Shown: in pieces, positions 48,960 through 61,985 of the stretch | How the letters are laid out: the number at the start of each line of letters is the position of its first letter | Position numbering within the stretch: position 1 is the stretch's first letter | NCBI GenBank assembly: GCA_963678705.1 | Contig: OY783221.1 | Coordinates: forward strand, 5,456,001-5,520,000 | Reading direction: 5' to 3' | Source: Panorpa germanica | Lineage: Eukaryota > Arthropoda > Insecta > Mecoptera > Panorpidae | Length of the DNA stretch: 64,000 nt | Made by a program: the position numbers and the translations under genes | Notes under the pieces: model-generated | Seen by the model: only the letters and a program-made list of their open reading frames with translations | Databases searched by the model: none | Told to the model about the DNA's origin: nothing

Positions 48960-49076
48960 CCTACAAACAATGTTGACATGATTCGTATAAGATTCGTATT
49001 AGATTCGAACGGATTGAACCGAATCGCATTAGAATCGTATTAGATTCGGACGAGATTTAGAGAAATTGTTTGTAGG
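48960..49076. mobile_element. 117-bp inverted-repeat element with internal GATTCG repeats
   Basis: CCTACAAACAAT at 48960-48971 is a perfect 12-bp inverted match to ATTGTTTGTAGG at 49065-49076. The interior is filled with degenerate GATTCGTATTA units in direct and inverted order (AGATTCGTATTAGATTCG and GAATCGTATTAGATTCGG). A small non-autonomous DNA element or satellite seed; no second copy seen here. Confidence 0.6.
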
Positions 49077-50455
49077 GTTGTCGTATTGTAATATATATAC
49101 ACATATGTTGATGTTCAGCTTGTGTTCCGTCAAGCATGTTGGCCGAGGAAGTTACCAACCCAAGATAGCCGAGTATCTCTAATTTTCTTCCGTCATGTTA
49201 CATTCAAAAGTGATCTCAATTTAAAATGTCAATTTAATTATTGCTCTCAATTTAACGACACATTTAATGAATTATATTGTTCTATATAAATAACAGTTAA
49301 GACATGTTAATGAAAATGTTTTATAGGTACAAAAAACTAATACTAATGATTTATCTTAATATATAGGTGTCTTAACGAATCCCGTACGGAGTCGATGATA
49401 TGTGATCGTGATGCTAATGATATTTAAACGACATTGAGTAATTTTATTAGTCTAATTTAAGACCTGGTTTGAATTATAATAAGAAACACATTTTTATGTC
49501 TAAGAAATTTTTATATGCTAATTTTTAAACTGTTATACATTTTAAATCAACATATAATCTATATAATGGAAAGGTTCTTAATCTGTGATGTATATAAGTT
49601 GTAAATTTACGTCATACACCAACAAGATATTTAATTAGCTACTTGTTTGCATATATTTTGTATGCAATATATATATGTATATGTAGAAATAAAAAAAAAA
49701 AATTCTACTCTTCAAAAAAATCTTTACTCTACAAAAGACAAACTTCAAATAAGAGAACGTTTCAAAGATCGTTATGTTTTTATACTCTATTGAAAATTTC
49801 CTTCACTTATAATTAATAACTTATTGCATATAAAGCCTTATTCTAAACAATTATCACTAACCAAATAAATCCAACTGTGGTTTAGTCTGACCTGGTATTT
49901 CTAAATGCTAAATGTTTTGCTTAATTTTTTTTTAATATTACCTACTTTTTAAATAATAAATCCTTAAATTACCATAGTCTTTCATTAATAATAAATTGGT
50001 ATTTTTGTATGTTAATGTTTACAGCTAGAACCTCTGATAAAAGGAGACAGATTCTAAACCATAAATCTGTAACGTTCTCATAAATAAGCGGCCATTTACT
50101 ACAAACGTGGAATATTTTACACTGGATAATTAATATATTATTGTTAAGGTTACTGAACGTATAATTGACTGATAATTAATATTAAAATAAAAGTGAAAAT
50201 GGTATCATATACGATAATTTATACAGTCTGATTATATCAATTTTATACATTTGCATAAGAAATACAGTCTGGTAGACAAACTACCTATTATACATAGCTG
50301 TACTTCAAGATATTTTATATAAGAAACTTATAGGTTACATAAAATACTTAAAGACATATTTTTATATAAAATTTAGTTTATTTAGTCGGTTTTCTAAGTC
50401 TTTCCTAGAAATAGTAATTTTTATTAAATAAGCAGACGAATAATGTTTAATAAAT
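49077..50455. other. Non-coding AT-rich DNA
   Basis: No gene recognised. Confidence 0.5.
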
Positions 50456-51095
50456 GGGTTTGTGTCTTATGTCTTAATTTTTATAAAAGTGTACTATATA
50501 TTGATAAAGTGGGTTACTAGAACCTCAAATGTTCAATTATTTTTTAATAACTTCTTATATGTTAAGAGATATTAACAATTAAAAAAATCATTTTGTCTCT
50601 TTAATTATTAAAGGGATTCAACGTTGTACCCATTCCAAGTGCATGTGACATCACAATCCTTGTGTAAGGTTACCAACCTTACAGCTCATAAATCTCTGCT
50701 GTGAAATCTATGTATTTATATATCAAAATATCAAATATTATTTATAGCTATTTCAAGGAACAATAAAATTTCAATATCATGTCTGCCTTAGCAGGGTTAA
50801 ATAAAATAAAAACTTATTATTCTTTGACTTGACTTGATTATTTGACTACCAACAGCTACAAAACATGACCACAGCACTGACCTACTCAACAAATAACTGA
50901 CGTTAAAATGCATTTCACGTCATACAAATATGACCGTCCATTTCTAGCGCTAAAACTACAATTCAAACTTCTAATTGCTATATCTCTGTCAATATTTAGA
51001 TATTTAATAAAATAGGCACGCCAATACACATTTATTAACATCAATTTCAATCAACAATTGAAAAATCGGCCACTAAAAAATGAGGACACAAGCCC
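50456..51095 (-). mobile_element. ~600-bp DNA element with GGG(C/T)TTGTGT ends, copy 2
   Basis: A full 640-bp copy, in inverse orientation to that at 5454-6050. Left end GGGTTTGTGTCTTATG, right end (reversed) GGGCTTGTGTCCTC; AT lies outside both ends. The copies share landmarks such as AACCCTGCTAAGGCAGAC and GACTTGACTTGATTATTTGA. No coding frame. Confidence 0.77.
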
Positions 51096-51097
51096 AT

Positions 51098-53639
51098 TTC
51101 GATTCAACCAGCTTCTGTAAAGAAACATATTTGGCAATTGAGTGCAGTGCTACCAATTTACGATAAGAAATTTGTAATACGAAAATTTGTTTATAAATTA
51201 ATTAGCGCGGGGCGTTTCAAAACGACAAATTCCCGTTACCTTTTGAATACACTTTGTATGTGTATTAGTATATATCTTAATACTGAAACAAAGCAAAGAA
51301 CAAGACAATTTATGTACGTGTAACGAAATGATGCATAAGTTCCTCTCCAGAGACTCACGTGTGATATATAGAACGCGTGGTATTCTAACTTAAACGTATC
51401 TGTTTTATGTATATAAAAAAGATGCATTGTTTAGTCAGTCTACCGTATCACCGCAACGCAAGTAATCTAAAGTAAATCATAATTTGTAATCTAGTAGCCA
51501 ACGATCAATTAGTATCATAACATGTTTTATATCCGTAAAAGAAGTTATAGATCTAATACTAATTACATTATTAAATCGCTTTATTTTATATCAAATTCTT
51601 TCACGATAGGATATGTTATTTTAACAACAGACTACAACTATTAGTAAGAAAGGAATCTTCTGAGAATACGCAAGAGTATCGTAACTGCCATATAACTATG
51701 AAGACGTGCAGAATGTTGATGATTGCGGCGATGTTTCTCCTAGTTTTGTTAAGGCAATATACTAAGGTTATATATTGTAGGAAATTCACCTCATTACAAA
51801 ATCCTTTGGATATTTTTTTCAAATAATTTACCTTATAAGGTGGTCTTCGGTTTATCCATAAACAAATACCATTTAAATTGGTTTCGAAAACATGAAATAG
51901 ATATATTCACAATTCAAAATACCTTGATTTTATTTTTGAAGTTTTATCGCATTGATACAGTTTAAAAATTAATTATTTAATTAGTTTTAATAAATTTATT
52001 TTAAATAGAATGTCGATTTACCATTGTGCTTTCTTTGAAGAAATAAAATGTTTTTTTTGTTTTTACGCGATGAAAGAAAAAATGTAATTTATTTTGGGTA
52101 AGAGCAATTATGACTGGTTACTATTGATTTTGGCGAAGAGCATTTATATCCATCATAATTTATTGGTTTGTTGGACGAAATGATCTTCCCTTTTTAATTA
52201 TCAAATGTGAGAAATGTCATATCATTCATGCGATTTTTTGAAATATTTCTAAAGACCTTCTAAAGGAGTTAAAGAAGTTTTTTGAGTATACTAGTGCGCA
52301 AAAGGGTAGATTTACTTGACAAAAGGCAGTAAAACTGGTCACAAAACGTAGTATAATAGTATGTGCATATTTAACCGATGTATAAAACATATATGTACTA
52401 ATATATGTAATATAATATTGTGAATACTACATTACTTTAGTGTAATTTCGTTTTCTTCGAGTGCTGTACTTATACGATTACATTTGTCTACTTGTTACAC
52501 ATTTTACAATGTATACTCACAATTCCGTACCAGTAGTATTTGCAATGTTTTGTTGTGTTTAACTTTAATTGAATACAACACTAATTAAGAGACATAGTAG
52601 TAGTAAATTTATATTAATTAACCAATTTAAAAACAATTTGTAATTTTAATTATTGTAACATAATGATAAATCTTTGTGTGATTGTAATTAAAATAGTTAA
52701 ATGTCATATTTTATACCGAAGCGAAAGAGAGTTGAATTTATTCAAGAAATTTATTTAAATGCAACAATGTACAGGTACAGGTAAACTTAACATGCATTGC
52801 TGCTATGTTAATAGCTCCTAGTACTGTTATTTAATTAAAATTTGACTTTTTTTATTAATTATAGAACTTGAAAAATATTTCCTGTATTTATTACTACATT
52901 TACATTAGTAGTTTTCTCGCTGGCGCCATTCGAAGATTCAAAAATTTACTTGCAAATATTTATTTATACAATTAATCATGACTCTGGTAAAAACAAATGT
53001 AAAAAAAAGTGCTGGACCAAGCAATTTTCGCTTTCATATCTGCTAACACATAAATACATTTGTGTATTAATTTGGTGTAGTGCATATTTTAATTAATCAC
53101 GCTGACAGTAATATTTATTTAAATAGATATTCAATTTTCACCTTTATTACAGTAAGATTATAATAGCTCACTTTCTCTATTTACCTATAATACTTCATAT
53201 ATATACGTCCAATCGATTTGATATACACTTGTGTCTGTTCAATTAATCATTATTATGATTTATAATATCATCATAAATAAACATCTTGGAGGTTAGAATC
53301 TTACAATATGGAAGCTATGTAAAATCTATCATGCAAATCTGATGTCTTATTTTCATTTAATAGTCGTTTGTACGCTCAGTGTATGATATATCAGAGTCAA
53401 TGAAATTTAATTTTCTATTTATTAATCCGCTGAACACAGTTATATAAATATATTTAAGATTTATTTAATATAAAAAAAACTAACTTTAACATAAGATTTT
53501 TTTGATTAATATTTTTTTTTATAATATTTATTTTTCAGTGCATCAACTATTAGTAGTTATTAGCACTTTTAAATCAATATTACATTTTATTTACATATTT
53601 TGTTATAACATATAACTTATACAATATAATATAAGTCTT
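51098..53639. other. Non-coding AT-rich DNA
   Basis: No gene recognised. Small overlapping frames at 51138-51427 lie on both strands and have no domains. Confidence 0.5.
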
Positions 53640-53940
53640 TCTTTTTCTATGTTTTAGCTTCTTTCCTTATTCCATTTCAAAGTACTAAATCGGTGCTTCA
53701 TCAATCACCTCCTCATTAAACGTTCAAGATCCTTATTCTTTTCCTATGTCAGCATCTCGATATGATACAGCAATTGCCTTAACTATATGTTCCCATTTCC
53801 ATCCAATCTCTTCCTCATCCTATCTCTCCAAGCTGTTCTTTTTCTTCTTCTTTTCTTTTATTTTTTCCCTTTTTCTATTTTCGTTCTCGAATTTTGTCTT
53901 TTTGTGATCATTTTTTTGTCAATATTCATTTTTGCACTAT
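53640..53940 (+). repeat. Polypyrimidine-rich tract
   Basis: T and C predominate on the + strand for about 300 bp, like the tract at 38685. The 63-codon Phe/Leu-rich frame inside is a consequence of this bias. Confidence 0.6.
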
Positions 53941-56295
53941 GGTTGCACACAACCACAATCTTGATTAATATTATGTAAGTTTATATAACAAAGTTATCTT
54001 TTAGAATAAATATATGTTTATTAAAGTATTATATAATGTTACATATTAAATTATGGCATAATCTGTCTTTGTATATATTTAATGATAATGTACAAAATTA
54101 TGTTTACATTGTAAAATAACGAAAGCTAACGTTAGGTAAATATTTTTAAAAATCCCTATTGATGGGGCTTTGGGTAAGCCTATTTTGTGCCACAGAAAAT
54201 TTATGAAAAAGAAATGCATAGTATTAGAAACATGTTATTCAGTAAGATTTTTGTGAACTGTATCAAAAGTGTATTAGATTAAAACAAGTCGAAGTCAAAC
54301 GTCTGTGAGATTGAAATAAAAGATTTTAAAGTGCTTCGGGTTACAATTACATCGTGATAACAGTGTTACATACAGCATCCGGAATCTTTGCTCAACTATT
54401 CACACGATATCTTTGATTGTTCTTTGAAGTTCTCGCTTGTATTCTATATATTGATTTTGATTCTCACCGTCAGTACAGTCTCACATAGAACAAAATAAAA
54501 CCTGGCTCTCATAACTTAAAACAAGAAGAAGCATTTTTGTTATAGTGTATAAACGGCTTTTATAAAGTACTAAACTAATCTTCTTTGGTATAAAGCTATT
54601 AATTGATTTTAAATGTATAGAAATATGAAATATATCTTTGTCACGCGAACTATTACATAGAGAAATAGGCAATAAATTACAATCAGATAAATGTGTGATT
54701 GCTCAAAATGGCAGTAGTTATACAGGGCGGGTTCTGGCTTTTAGATTTATATTTAATTTAAATCATAAAAAGCAAATGGTAGGCACTAGACTTTATGATA
54801 TCAATAATTTATCATTTAAAGCTTTTAGCAGTTGTAATAAATAAATTGAAGTTGATAAAATAAAAATCAAGTATAAATCTAATCCGATACTAAACAATCC
54901 TTTTCTTCTATTTGTTGACTTTTTTCCAAATTTTTTTTTGTAATTCTTTACTTTCATGTTGGCTTATAATTTGCAAGCACTACATAAATATTTTATGGTT
55001 GTCAGGTGTTTTTATTGCGCCTGTGCTTGAGTTAGCTTTAACGAAATGAGTAATGTCTACTGGCTCTAGTTGATTCACGCTGGTACCGAACAGAAGGCTT
55101 CTTCTTTGATTACAGACTTAGGAGATAATAAACTCTTCTTGTGAATAACCTGTTCATATTTTTATGAATTCTTCATTTTTATTTTTGTATAATATTGAAA
55201 TTATGTTACAAGTTTATTTTTATGTTTATAACATTATTTTGCATCTAGTTAAGAAAACTTGTTCTTTAATAAACTTAGTAAACGAGATTTTAAATTTAAA
55301 ATAATGAAACATTGAAAAATTTGAACAATTTCTTGGTCAACATAAAAAATTTATTTACCAAATTCATAAAACGGTTTTATAAACAGTCATTTATACAAAT
55401 TATAACTTATTATAATAAAGTTTAATTTTGGAAATAAATTATGTAAAAGTTATATGAAGAAAGAAATGTTATAATTTTACTGAAGAACCGTTAAACCAGT
55501 AGCGTTCAATGGGGCGAGGGGGGAGACATTCTACGCTAAGCCCTACTGGCAAATAGGCTTTTAAAAACATGACTTAATTATGACAATGTTGAATAGATTC
55601 GCATGCTATTAAAATAAGTCTTAAATATATCCCCCAAAAATAAATACAATTAATTTTGAAAGGGAGCTAACAAAATACGTTACTTAAGATAGGATTGACG
55701 TACATTGTGACTAAATAGATAACTGAAACATAGACTTGGAACTTATAGTTTAAACCGATTTTTATTTTTGCTTTCTAAAACAAAACGAACAAAATATTTA
55801 CCATATTTTTTAGTACGCACTAACATAAGCTTTTATTTATTTTATAATAAAATTGTAAGACATTTCTTTAAGTATGATTAAACCAACATTTGATGTTCTC
55901 AGATACGAGATAAGATTAAGTTATTTGTTGTTTACGGTACGATATTTACGAGAAAAGTCAATTTCATTTTGTTTTTCAAAATAAGTAAATTAGATGTCAG
56001 TGAATATAATGACATAATTTATATGCCAAGTAGTAAATAATATTTTAAAAAAAATCTCATTTAAATCGCTTATAATAAATATTTCCATGACAAAACATTA
56101 TATGCACTAGAGTCTGAGTTATTATATGCCTTAAACTTTAACCGCGAGAAATCAGAATTGTCCAATGTATTGTCCAGTGAAGCTACACGAAATCAGAGAT
56201 TACTGCATCAGGGAATCGGACGTACTGCTCCAAATAGCCATCAACTAAATCTTTGGAAAATCTACTTTTGACTTTTCATTCAACAAAGTTAATAA
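53941..56295. other. Non-coding AT-rich DNA
   Basis: No gene recognised; frames at 54481-54844 have no domain. A G-rich patch (GGGGCGAGGGGGGAG) at 55510-55524 stands out from the AT-rich background. Confidence 0.5.
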
Positions 56296-56519
56296 AAATA
56301 ATATTTCCGCCTCGAAAGAAATAAAATTTCCGCCGCGAAAAAAATAATATTTCCGCAGCGAAAAAAAATAATATTTCCGCCGCGGACAAACATAATATTT
56401 TCGCCGCGAAAAAAATAATATTTTCGCCGCGAAAAGAATAATATTTCCGCCGCGAAAAGAATAATATTTCCGCCGCGAAAAAAGTAATATTTTCGCCGCG
56501 AAAAAAAGTAATATTTTCT
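56296..56519. repeat. Minisatellite of ~24-bp CG-rich units
   Basis: About nine tandem units of the form AATAATATTTYCGCCGCGAA followed by AAR, varying in A-run length. Each holds a near-palindromic core, TTTCGCCGCGAAA, and alternates CG-rich and A/T-rich halves. Units diverge more at the left (CCGCCTCG, CCGCAGCG) than in the middle and right, suggesting ongoing homogenisation. A solitary unit is at 41104-41130. Confidence 0.9.
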
Positions 56520-58904
56520 ATTATTTATGAATACCTTAAAGGAACACGCAGTAATTCAAAGCGTGAGATTCAAATAGATATATAGTAATGAATAATTGTA
56601 ATTTACCCCCAACAGAGAGTTTATAATTGTGACTTCTTTAATATCCCAAACATTTTTAGCACAATCAGAAAAATACACACGCGTTGAGTTTGATACCTTA
56701 TTTCTATGTTCCCTTTGCTTGCGTTACATTTACATTTTAAGATCGTAGTAACATGATCATAACCCATAATTTTGCTGGACTAACAGATGTTTAGTTAACA
56801 CTATTTGCTGGAGGCTTGAATTGCCCTACCTCTCCATCTCCCTATATCTTCTCGTACTTGTGACTGCAGAAGCCCATGTACTGTGTTCAGTTTCTTTAGG
56901 TTCATCTAAACACGTTGGGAATTAAATCTGCGGGGATGTACCTTTATTATGTTTCTTTCGATGCTGATGTCGTTTTATTTCTTGTTGAATTCGCGTTGTT
57001 GGATGGTGATGGTGATGGTGATGGTGTTGTAGCAAACACGATGTGGTACTTTATACCTTTATACATGAATGCGTTGCATTAAACAACATGCTGAGTAAAT
57101 AGTAAAAATAAACATTTATTGTTCATATGGTGCATTGTTAGTATTGTTTACTTAGCAAAACTGGTAACCGTTTGTATGTAAGTACTTTGTATATGTTATA
57201 AATCTGAATGGCTCTTATAGAATTTTCAAATAATGTTCTATATACTAGACATTGTTACTCGAGTTGAAACTTGAAATGAAAGCAAAGATGCTACAAAGAA
57301 CATAATACATATTTTTAATAAGCAATTATACAAGCACAGTTTCGTTTGCTTATCTTTGAAACATTCACGTTGAATTTAAATTTATAGTTTGGTTTTTGTA
57401 GTGAAAAACGGATCAAATTTGTAATCTCCAGATTTAAATATGTCCTTGACATTGTAATTAATATTTTTTTATATAAATTCACATATTTATATTAAGGTGA
57501 AACATTATTTCATGGTTATATAGTTAGATATAGATGGCGACAGTGTACTAAAATGACAATCGATTTTGACATGTTTTCAAATATAAAAACGTTAATAACT
57601 TAGCACACGATTGAGCTATTTAAACCATATAAACTTTAGGAGTCAGATAAATGTTCAAGTTTTGTTTATAAATAGATCATTAATTAGTATATCAATTATT
57701 TAGAAACATATAGCGTGTTGAAAATCAAATTTCTATTTTCTGTTAATATTTTTATACCTGCATTCAAGAATATGCGCTTCATATTTTCCAGTGGTTCAAA
57801 AGTTCCACAATACTGTAGTGCTAAGTGTCAAGAATGTATTGGAAATGTTTCCATGTAATTTTACTAAACCATTTCTAGTTGCTGATTCATTTTAGATAGA
57901 ATGGCACCTATCGATGAGATAATCATTCCATAAGGTAATGAAACCCTTCAACCTTCAACAACAAATCTTATGACAGACCTAATCAGTTATTATTAGTAAC
58001 ACATAATCAATAACTGAATCTATAAATAGAATTTAAAATAAGTATGGGTATTACTCAAGAATTTTCCCTTTCAAAATCTGATTTCATGTAAGAAGTATTT
58101 CTTCATCACTTAAGCAGCTAGTCATGCTTGAGGTGTGTGGTGTCTGTAGATTAGCCCTTTAGGGCATATGTACATGTTGAAATGGTTCAAGTATCACCTG
58201 GAGTGTTCGTCACTTAGTAGGAATTCACAGCGTTACTGAAGAACTAGATTAAACGACAAACTAGAAACTCCTGAGGCCATTTCAAACCAACGTTGTCAAA
58301 CCCAAAAACAAATGATGCTGTATAATGTAACCCATTTCTCTTATAGCCTGTGCAGTGGCGTAGCTAATGGGCTACTGCGTGTACGGGCACTTGGACATGT
58401 AATCTAAGAACAAGTACACAAGTACAAGTACATAATTTCAACAACGCACTCTAGATAGTTAATATTACTTCTGGTAAAAAATGTTTCACTGAAAGCGAGT
58501 TTTCTAAAGCAATAATGTTGTTTGTCACACTGCCGGTAACAACAATTCAAAAGGTCAAAAGGTCATTCAACAAATTAAAGATTATAAAAGAAACACTATG
58601 AGCTAAAGTAGAATACATGAACTTGTCTTACTAGCTATTGAGCAAAGAAAGCTACAAAAATAAATATAAGTCAATTAGTATATATATTTGCAAATATGAA
58701 CATTAAAGCTAGGATAAAGAATGTTATTGGATATAACGGGCCTCCATATAAGGAATTTTTGATAAAATGAATAAAAATTTCGGTCCACCATGTGGTGATT
58801 TCCGCGAGAAAGCTATATATTTTGACAATATAGATTTCCTTTGATCAGATTCTACAACACATCACTGGATAAGTGCGTAAGGTGAAAATCAATATGATTT
58901 TTAG
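56520..58904. other. Non-coding DNA
   Basis: No gene recognised. A short (GGTGAT)n run lies at 57001-57026. GCAGTGGCGTAGCTA at 58351 resembles ends of insect hAT-like elements but no partner was located. Confidence 0.5.
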
Positions 58905-59110
58905 ATAGTACGAACCTTCAAACGATATGTGTCAAAATTTCATGACATTCGGACGACTTACCGTTTGAGTTTTAATGAGGCTACTTTTGTAATTTTCAAA
59001 ACTGGAATGATTTGAATTTTGTGTATTGATAAAGCATTATTTTCTAGTGGAAAATATACCGTTCAAGCAAGCAATGGCTTGGCAAGTCTTATTCAGAATC
59101 GGTATTATTA
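58905..59110 (+). pseudogene. mariner transposon 5' fragment
   Basis: It has the mariner 5' region (ACGATATGTGTCAAAATTTC), then an N-terminal coding part with EFCVLIKH at about 59008-59035, followed in another frame by KQAMAWQ-like sequence where GCAAGCAATGGCTTGGCAAG corresponds to the conserved AKQWL region. Stops and frameshifts are present. Homology ends near 59110, close to where the 29899 copy ends. Confidence 0.75.
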
Positions 59111-60613
59111 ATATAATCTGTATTTTCTCTTATTTTCATATTATGTTTTAATACAATGTGTATATTACATTTTTATTTTCTGTTGTTTTTAATTAAAATT
59201 CAAATTTTGCTCTAACGATGGTAGAAAATGGGCGTGATATTTACAGCTACGGCACTGAGCCCGTATCAAAAAATCTGTCAAAATTTTAAACATTACTGAA
59301 ATATTTGAAACTCAATCAAAAATTATACCGACTTGTAAAATAAATGTTATACATCTTAAATGAAATTAATCAAATATGGTAATTGGTCCTATTTGGCTTC
59401 TGTAATTACATCAGGTGATTTATCAAATGGAAATTTTGTAAAATGCTGCTGGGGTTTAACATTCTTTTGTATTCGTATGTAACTGTACTTACGAGCAAGA
59501 GTACGTAGCTATATGTGTGAACAAACATTGAAATAAATGCTTTCAGGTATTTTTAAATTATATGCATTTGTTTAATAAAATATTAAACTTAATTACAATA
59601 ATTATAAACGATAATTAACATAATTAACGAAGGTATTACAAAACGAGTGGAATTAAATGAAAGGTTCAGAATGCGTGATGCATTTACTTTGTGTTGTGCA
59701 GAATTATTTACGTATTTAATTTGTTAATTAGTGGTTTTATATATTTAACAAACCTAAATGCAACCTATAAATGAATAACTTGGGCTTGGGAGAAAAAACT
59801 TTCAGTTCTCTTGATAATGTAATTATTTTAATATTCATTAATTTTTTTGAATTACACAATTTTAAACCAACAAATCCAGTATTTCGATATTTTTTCGTAT
59901 GAATATTTTTGTCATCTTAGCACCGTTTTTTCAATTCTTAGATAACTTAGGTTTAGTATAAACCTCACATATTTCGTTAGTTAATTGTGGACAGTTTTTG
60001 AAAAAACTAGAATTGAAAGACATGCCAGACTTTATGCCAAAACTAAAATTGATATTAATTTAAATAATTTTTTGTTTCAGGTAAGTGCACTGCACAATGA
60101 TTGTACGGCAATAATCTGGTAAAATCTTATTACTTACTTATTTAAAAAATATATTAGTTTTTACATATAATTGGGTAGTTTTAGTTATAAATTCTATAAA
60201 ATTGAATTAGTATTTGAGGAATTTTTATAAAATGAAAAAAACTTGGTGTACAGAAACATAAAACCTAAATGACCAAAGTATAATAAATCTCCAATTTATT
60301 TTAATGTTGTCACAATTATTTTTTTTTATCTTCAACGTAATTATCACATATTAGTGCATTATTCAATTTAAAATGCATGTCACTAGTAACATATAAAGAA
60401 ATATATGTATATCATTTCCAAATATAAATTATAAATAAACAAATAATCCATTAAAAAACGCTTAGTCATTCAACGGGTTACAAAACTGCAACAAAAAAAA
60501 GAAATGTACTTCATCATACATATTAAAATACAATGACACTTAGATCCATGTATTATCGTATATCATTCTGGTTGTACCGTAATATTTGGATTAATTCATA
60601 TGTAGATATAATC

Positions 60614-60618
<5 letters not shown>
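59111..60618. other. Non-coding AT-rich DNA
   Basis: No gene recognised. Confidence 0.5.

Positions 60619-60679
<61 letters not shown>
60619..60679. repeat. (TA)n microsatellite
   Basis: An uninterrupted TA run of about 61 bp; the frame across it is meaningless. Confidence 0.95.
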
Positions 60680-60682
<3 letters not shown>

Positions 60683-61035
60683 ATATACATACATTTACGT
60701 CATATTATAATTACATCCAGCAATTAGTACATACGTGATGTTTGCTTTTGATGTAGTACACTTTCAATTAAATTGTTTTTTATTTTTAATTTTAACTTGA
60801 AACTAATTAATAGTGTGTATTTATTATTGATAAATATTCGAGCTGAACGCAAAACATAGATATTATCTTAAATATAGGATTTTACTTTAAGGAAACCTAA
60901 ACCCTAGAAATACATACTTAATTTAATATTTTGAAATCGTTTTATAATTTAAAAAGGTTATTTTATGATTCTAGTAGCAATAAAATACGATACGTAAATC
61001 GTCATTTTTTTTTAAAGTAATTGCATAATTGATTT
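60680..61035. other. Non-coding AT-rich DNA
   Basis: Nothing recognised between the TA run and the mariner fragment. Confidence 0.5.
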
Positions 61036-61135
61036 TTAGACTGTACCTATTTTCAAACGATATATGTTAAAATTTCATAACATTCCGACCATTAGTTTAC
61101 CAGTAGTTTGAAAACAATGGAAAACACTGAATTTC
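61036..61135 (+). pseudogene. Short mariner 5' fragment
   Basis: It contains CAAACGATATATGTTAAAAT, the block before the start codon, and an ATG at 61117 reading MENTEFRV, the mariner N-terminus. It breaks off within about ten codons. A deletion has removed part of the 5' untranslated region compared with the other copies. Confidence 0.65.
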
Positions 61136-61602
61136 GTGTTTTTGTTTTGTATTTTCTTAAGTATTTACGTATTTATTGTACACTTAGAACATACATAAAT
61201 AACTGAAAATTCTGCTATATATATTAATAGATGCATTTTATCTGAATAGAGTTATTTTATATCGATAATCATTAAACAATGTTATCTATCAATGATATGT
61301 TATAGAATAGGGACGATGTCTGTATATAATTTCTTAAGTGTGTCAATATAATCGCGGTAATTTTCTTGTCAACCTTTGCTAGAACACTGTTACTACCTTA
61401 GGCGATTTAATATGCAAATATCGTTAAGTTTTGATAAAGTACTGAATAAATACTAATACCTATATGTAGACTGTAATTCAAATAAAATTATACTCAAAAC
61501 AACATTATTGAGATATATAACACACTTAAGATAAGTATATAATGTAGATATATACACTATATATAAATATGCTATATACATATATAATATTCGCAAATTA
61601 TT
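61136..61602. other. Non-coding AT-rich DNA
   Basis: No gene recognised; the 74-codon minus frame at 61453-61677 overlaps repeats. Confidence 0.5.
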
Positions 61603-61985
61603 TTCCATGGGAAGTAGAAAATGTAACGCAATGTTACTTTGTAGTAAACTAGCAAGTGTTAATCTCCCAGTAAACATTTTGGAGCATTCTGGAGTCGCTT
61701 TGACATCATATTGGAGATGCGTATGGTTTTGTTGTCATGAAAGAGTTTATTTATAGTTCAGTTTCTCATAATCGTTCATATGAAATGTCTGTTTTTTCGG
61801 CTACAGATGACGGAACCACTCCACCTGTCGCAATACAAATGAAGATAAAGTTGATGCGAACTATAATTAAAGTGAAATAGAGATAGAAACGTCACAAATG
61901 TTTACTGGGCTTGAACTACAAAGCAATTTTTATTGAGAAATAGTAAATGAATCTTGGAATTAGCTCGTGACAAGCAGCAAGTATA
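61603..61985 (+). repeat. AGCTTGT/GCAAGT dispersed repeat split by an insertion
   Basis: The left part (61603-61665) has AGTAGAAAATGTAACG and CTAGCAAGTGTTAA; the right part (61910-61985) has TAAATGAATCTTGGAATTAG and AAGCAGCAAGT. The MITE at 61666-61909 lies between, so it appears to be nested within an older repeat of this family. Confidence 0.55.
61666..61909. mobile_element. 244-bp MITE with CCCAGTAAAC ends, copy 2
   Basis: The ends CCCAGTAAACATTTTGGAG and (reversed) CCCAGTAAACATTTGTGAC are inverted repeats. CT lies outside both ends (61664-61665, 61910-61911). The interior matches copy 1 at 36689 in the same orientation with substitutions and a ~15-bp length difference near the right end. 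Confidence 0.82.

Noticed and set aside
57001-57026. (GGTGAT)n run as a coding repeat
   Set aside because: Only about four units, with no open frame of note around it; a simple microsatellite.
58351-58366. GCAGTGGCGTAGCTA as a transposon end
   Set aside because: Single end only; no matching inverted copy seen within a reasonable distance.
60533-60727. Frame across the TA microsatellite
   Set aside because: Mostly repeated Tyr-Ile encoded by the dinucleotide run.
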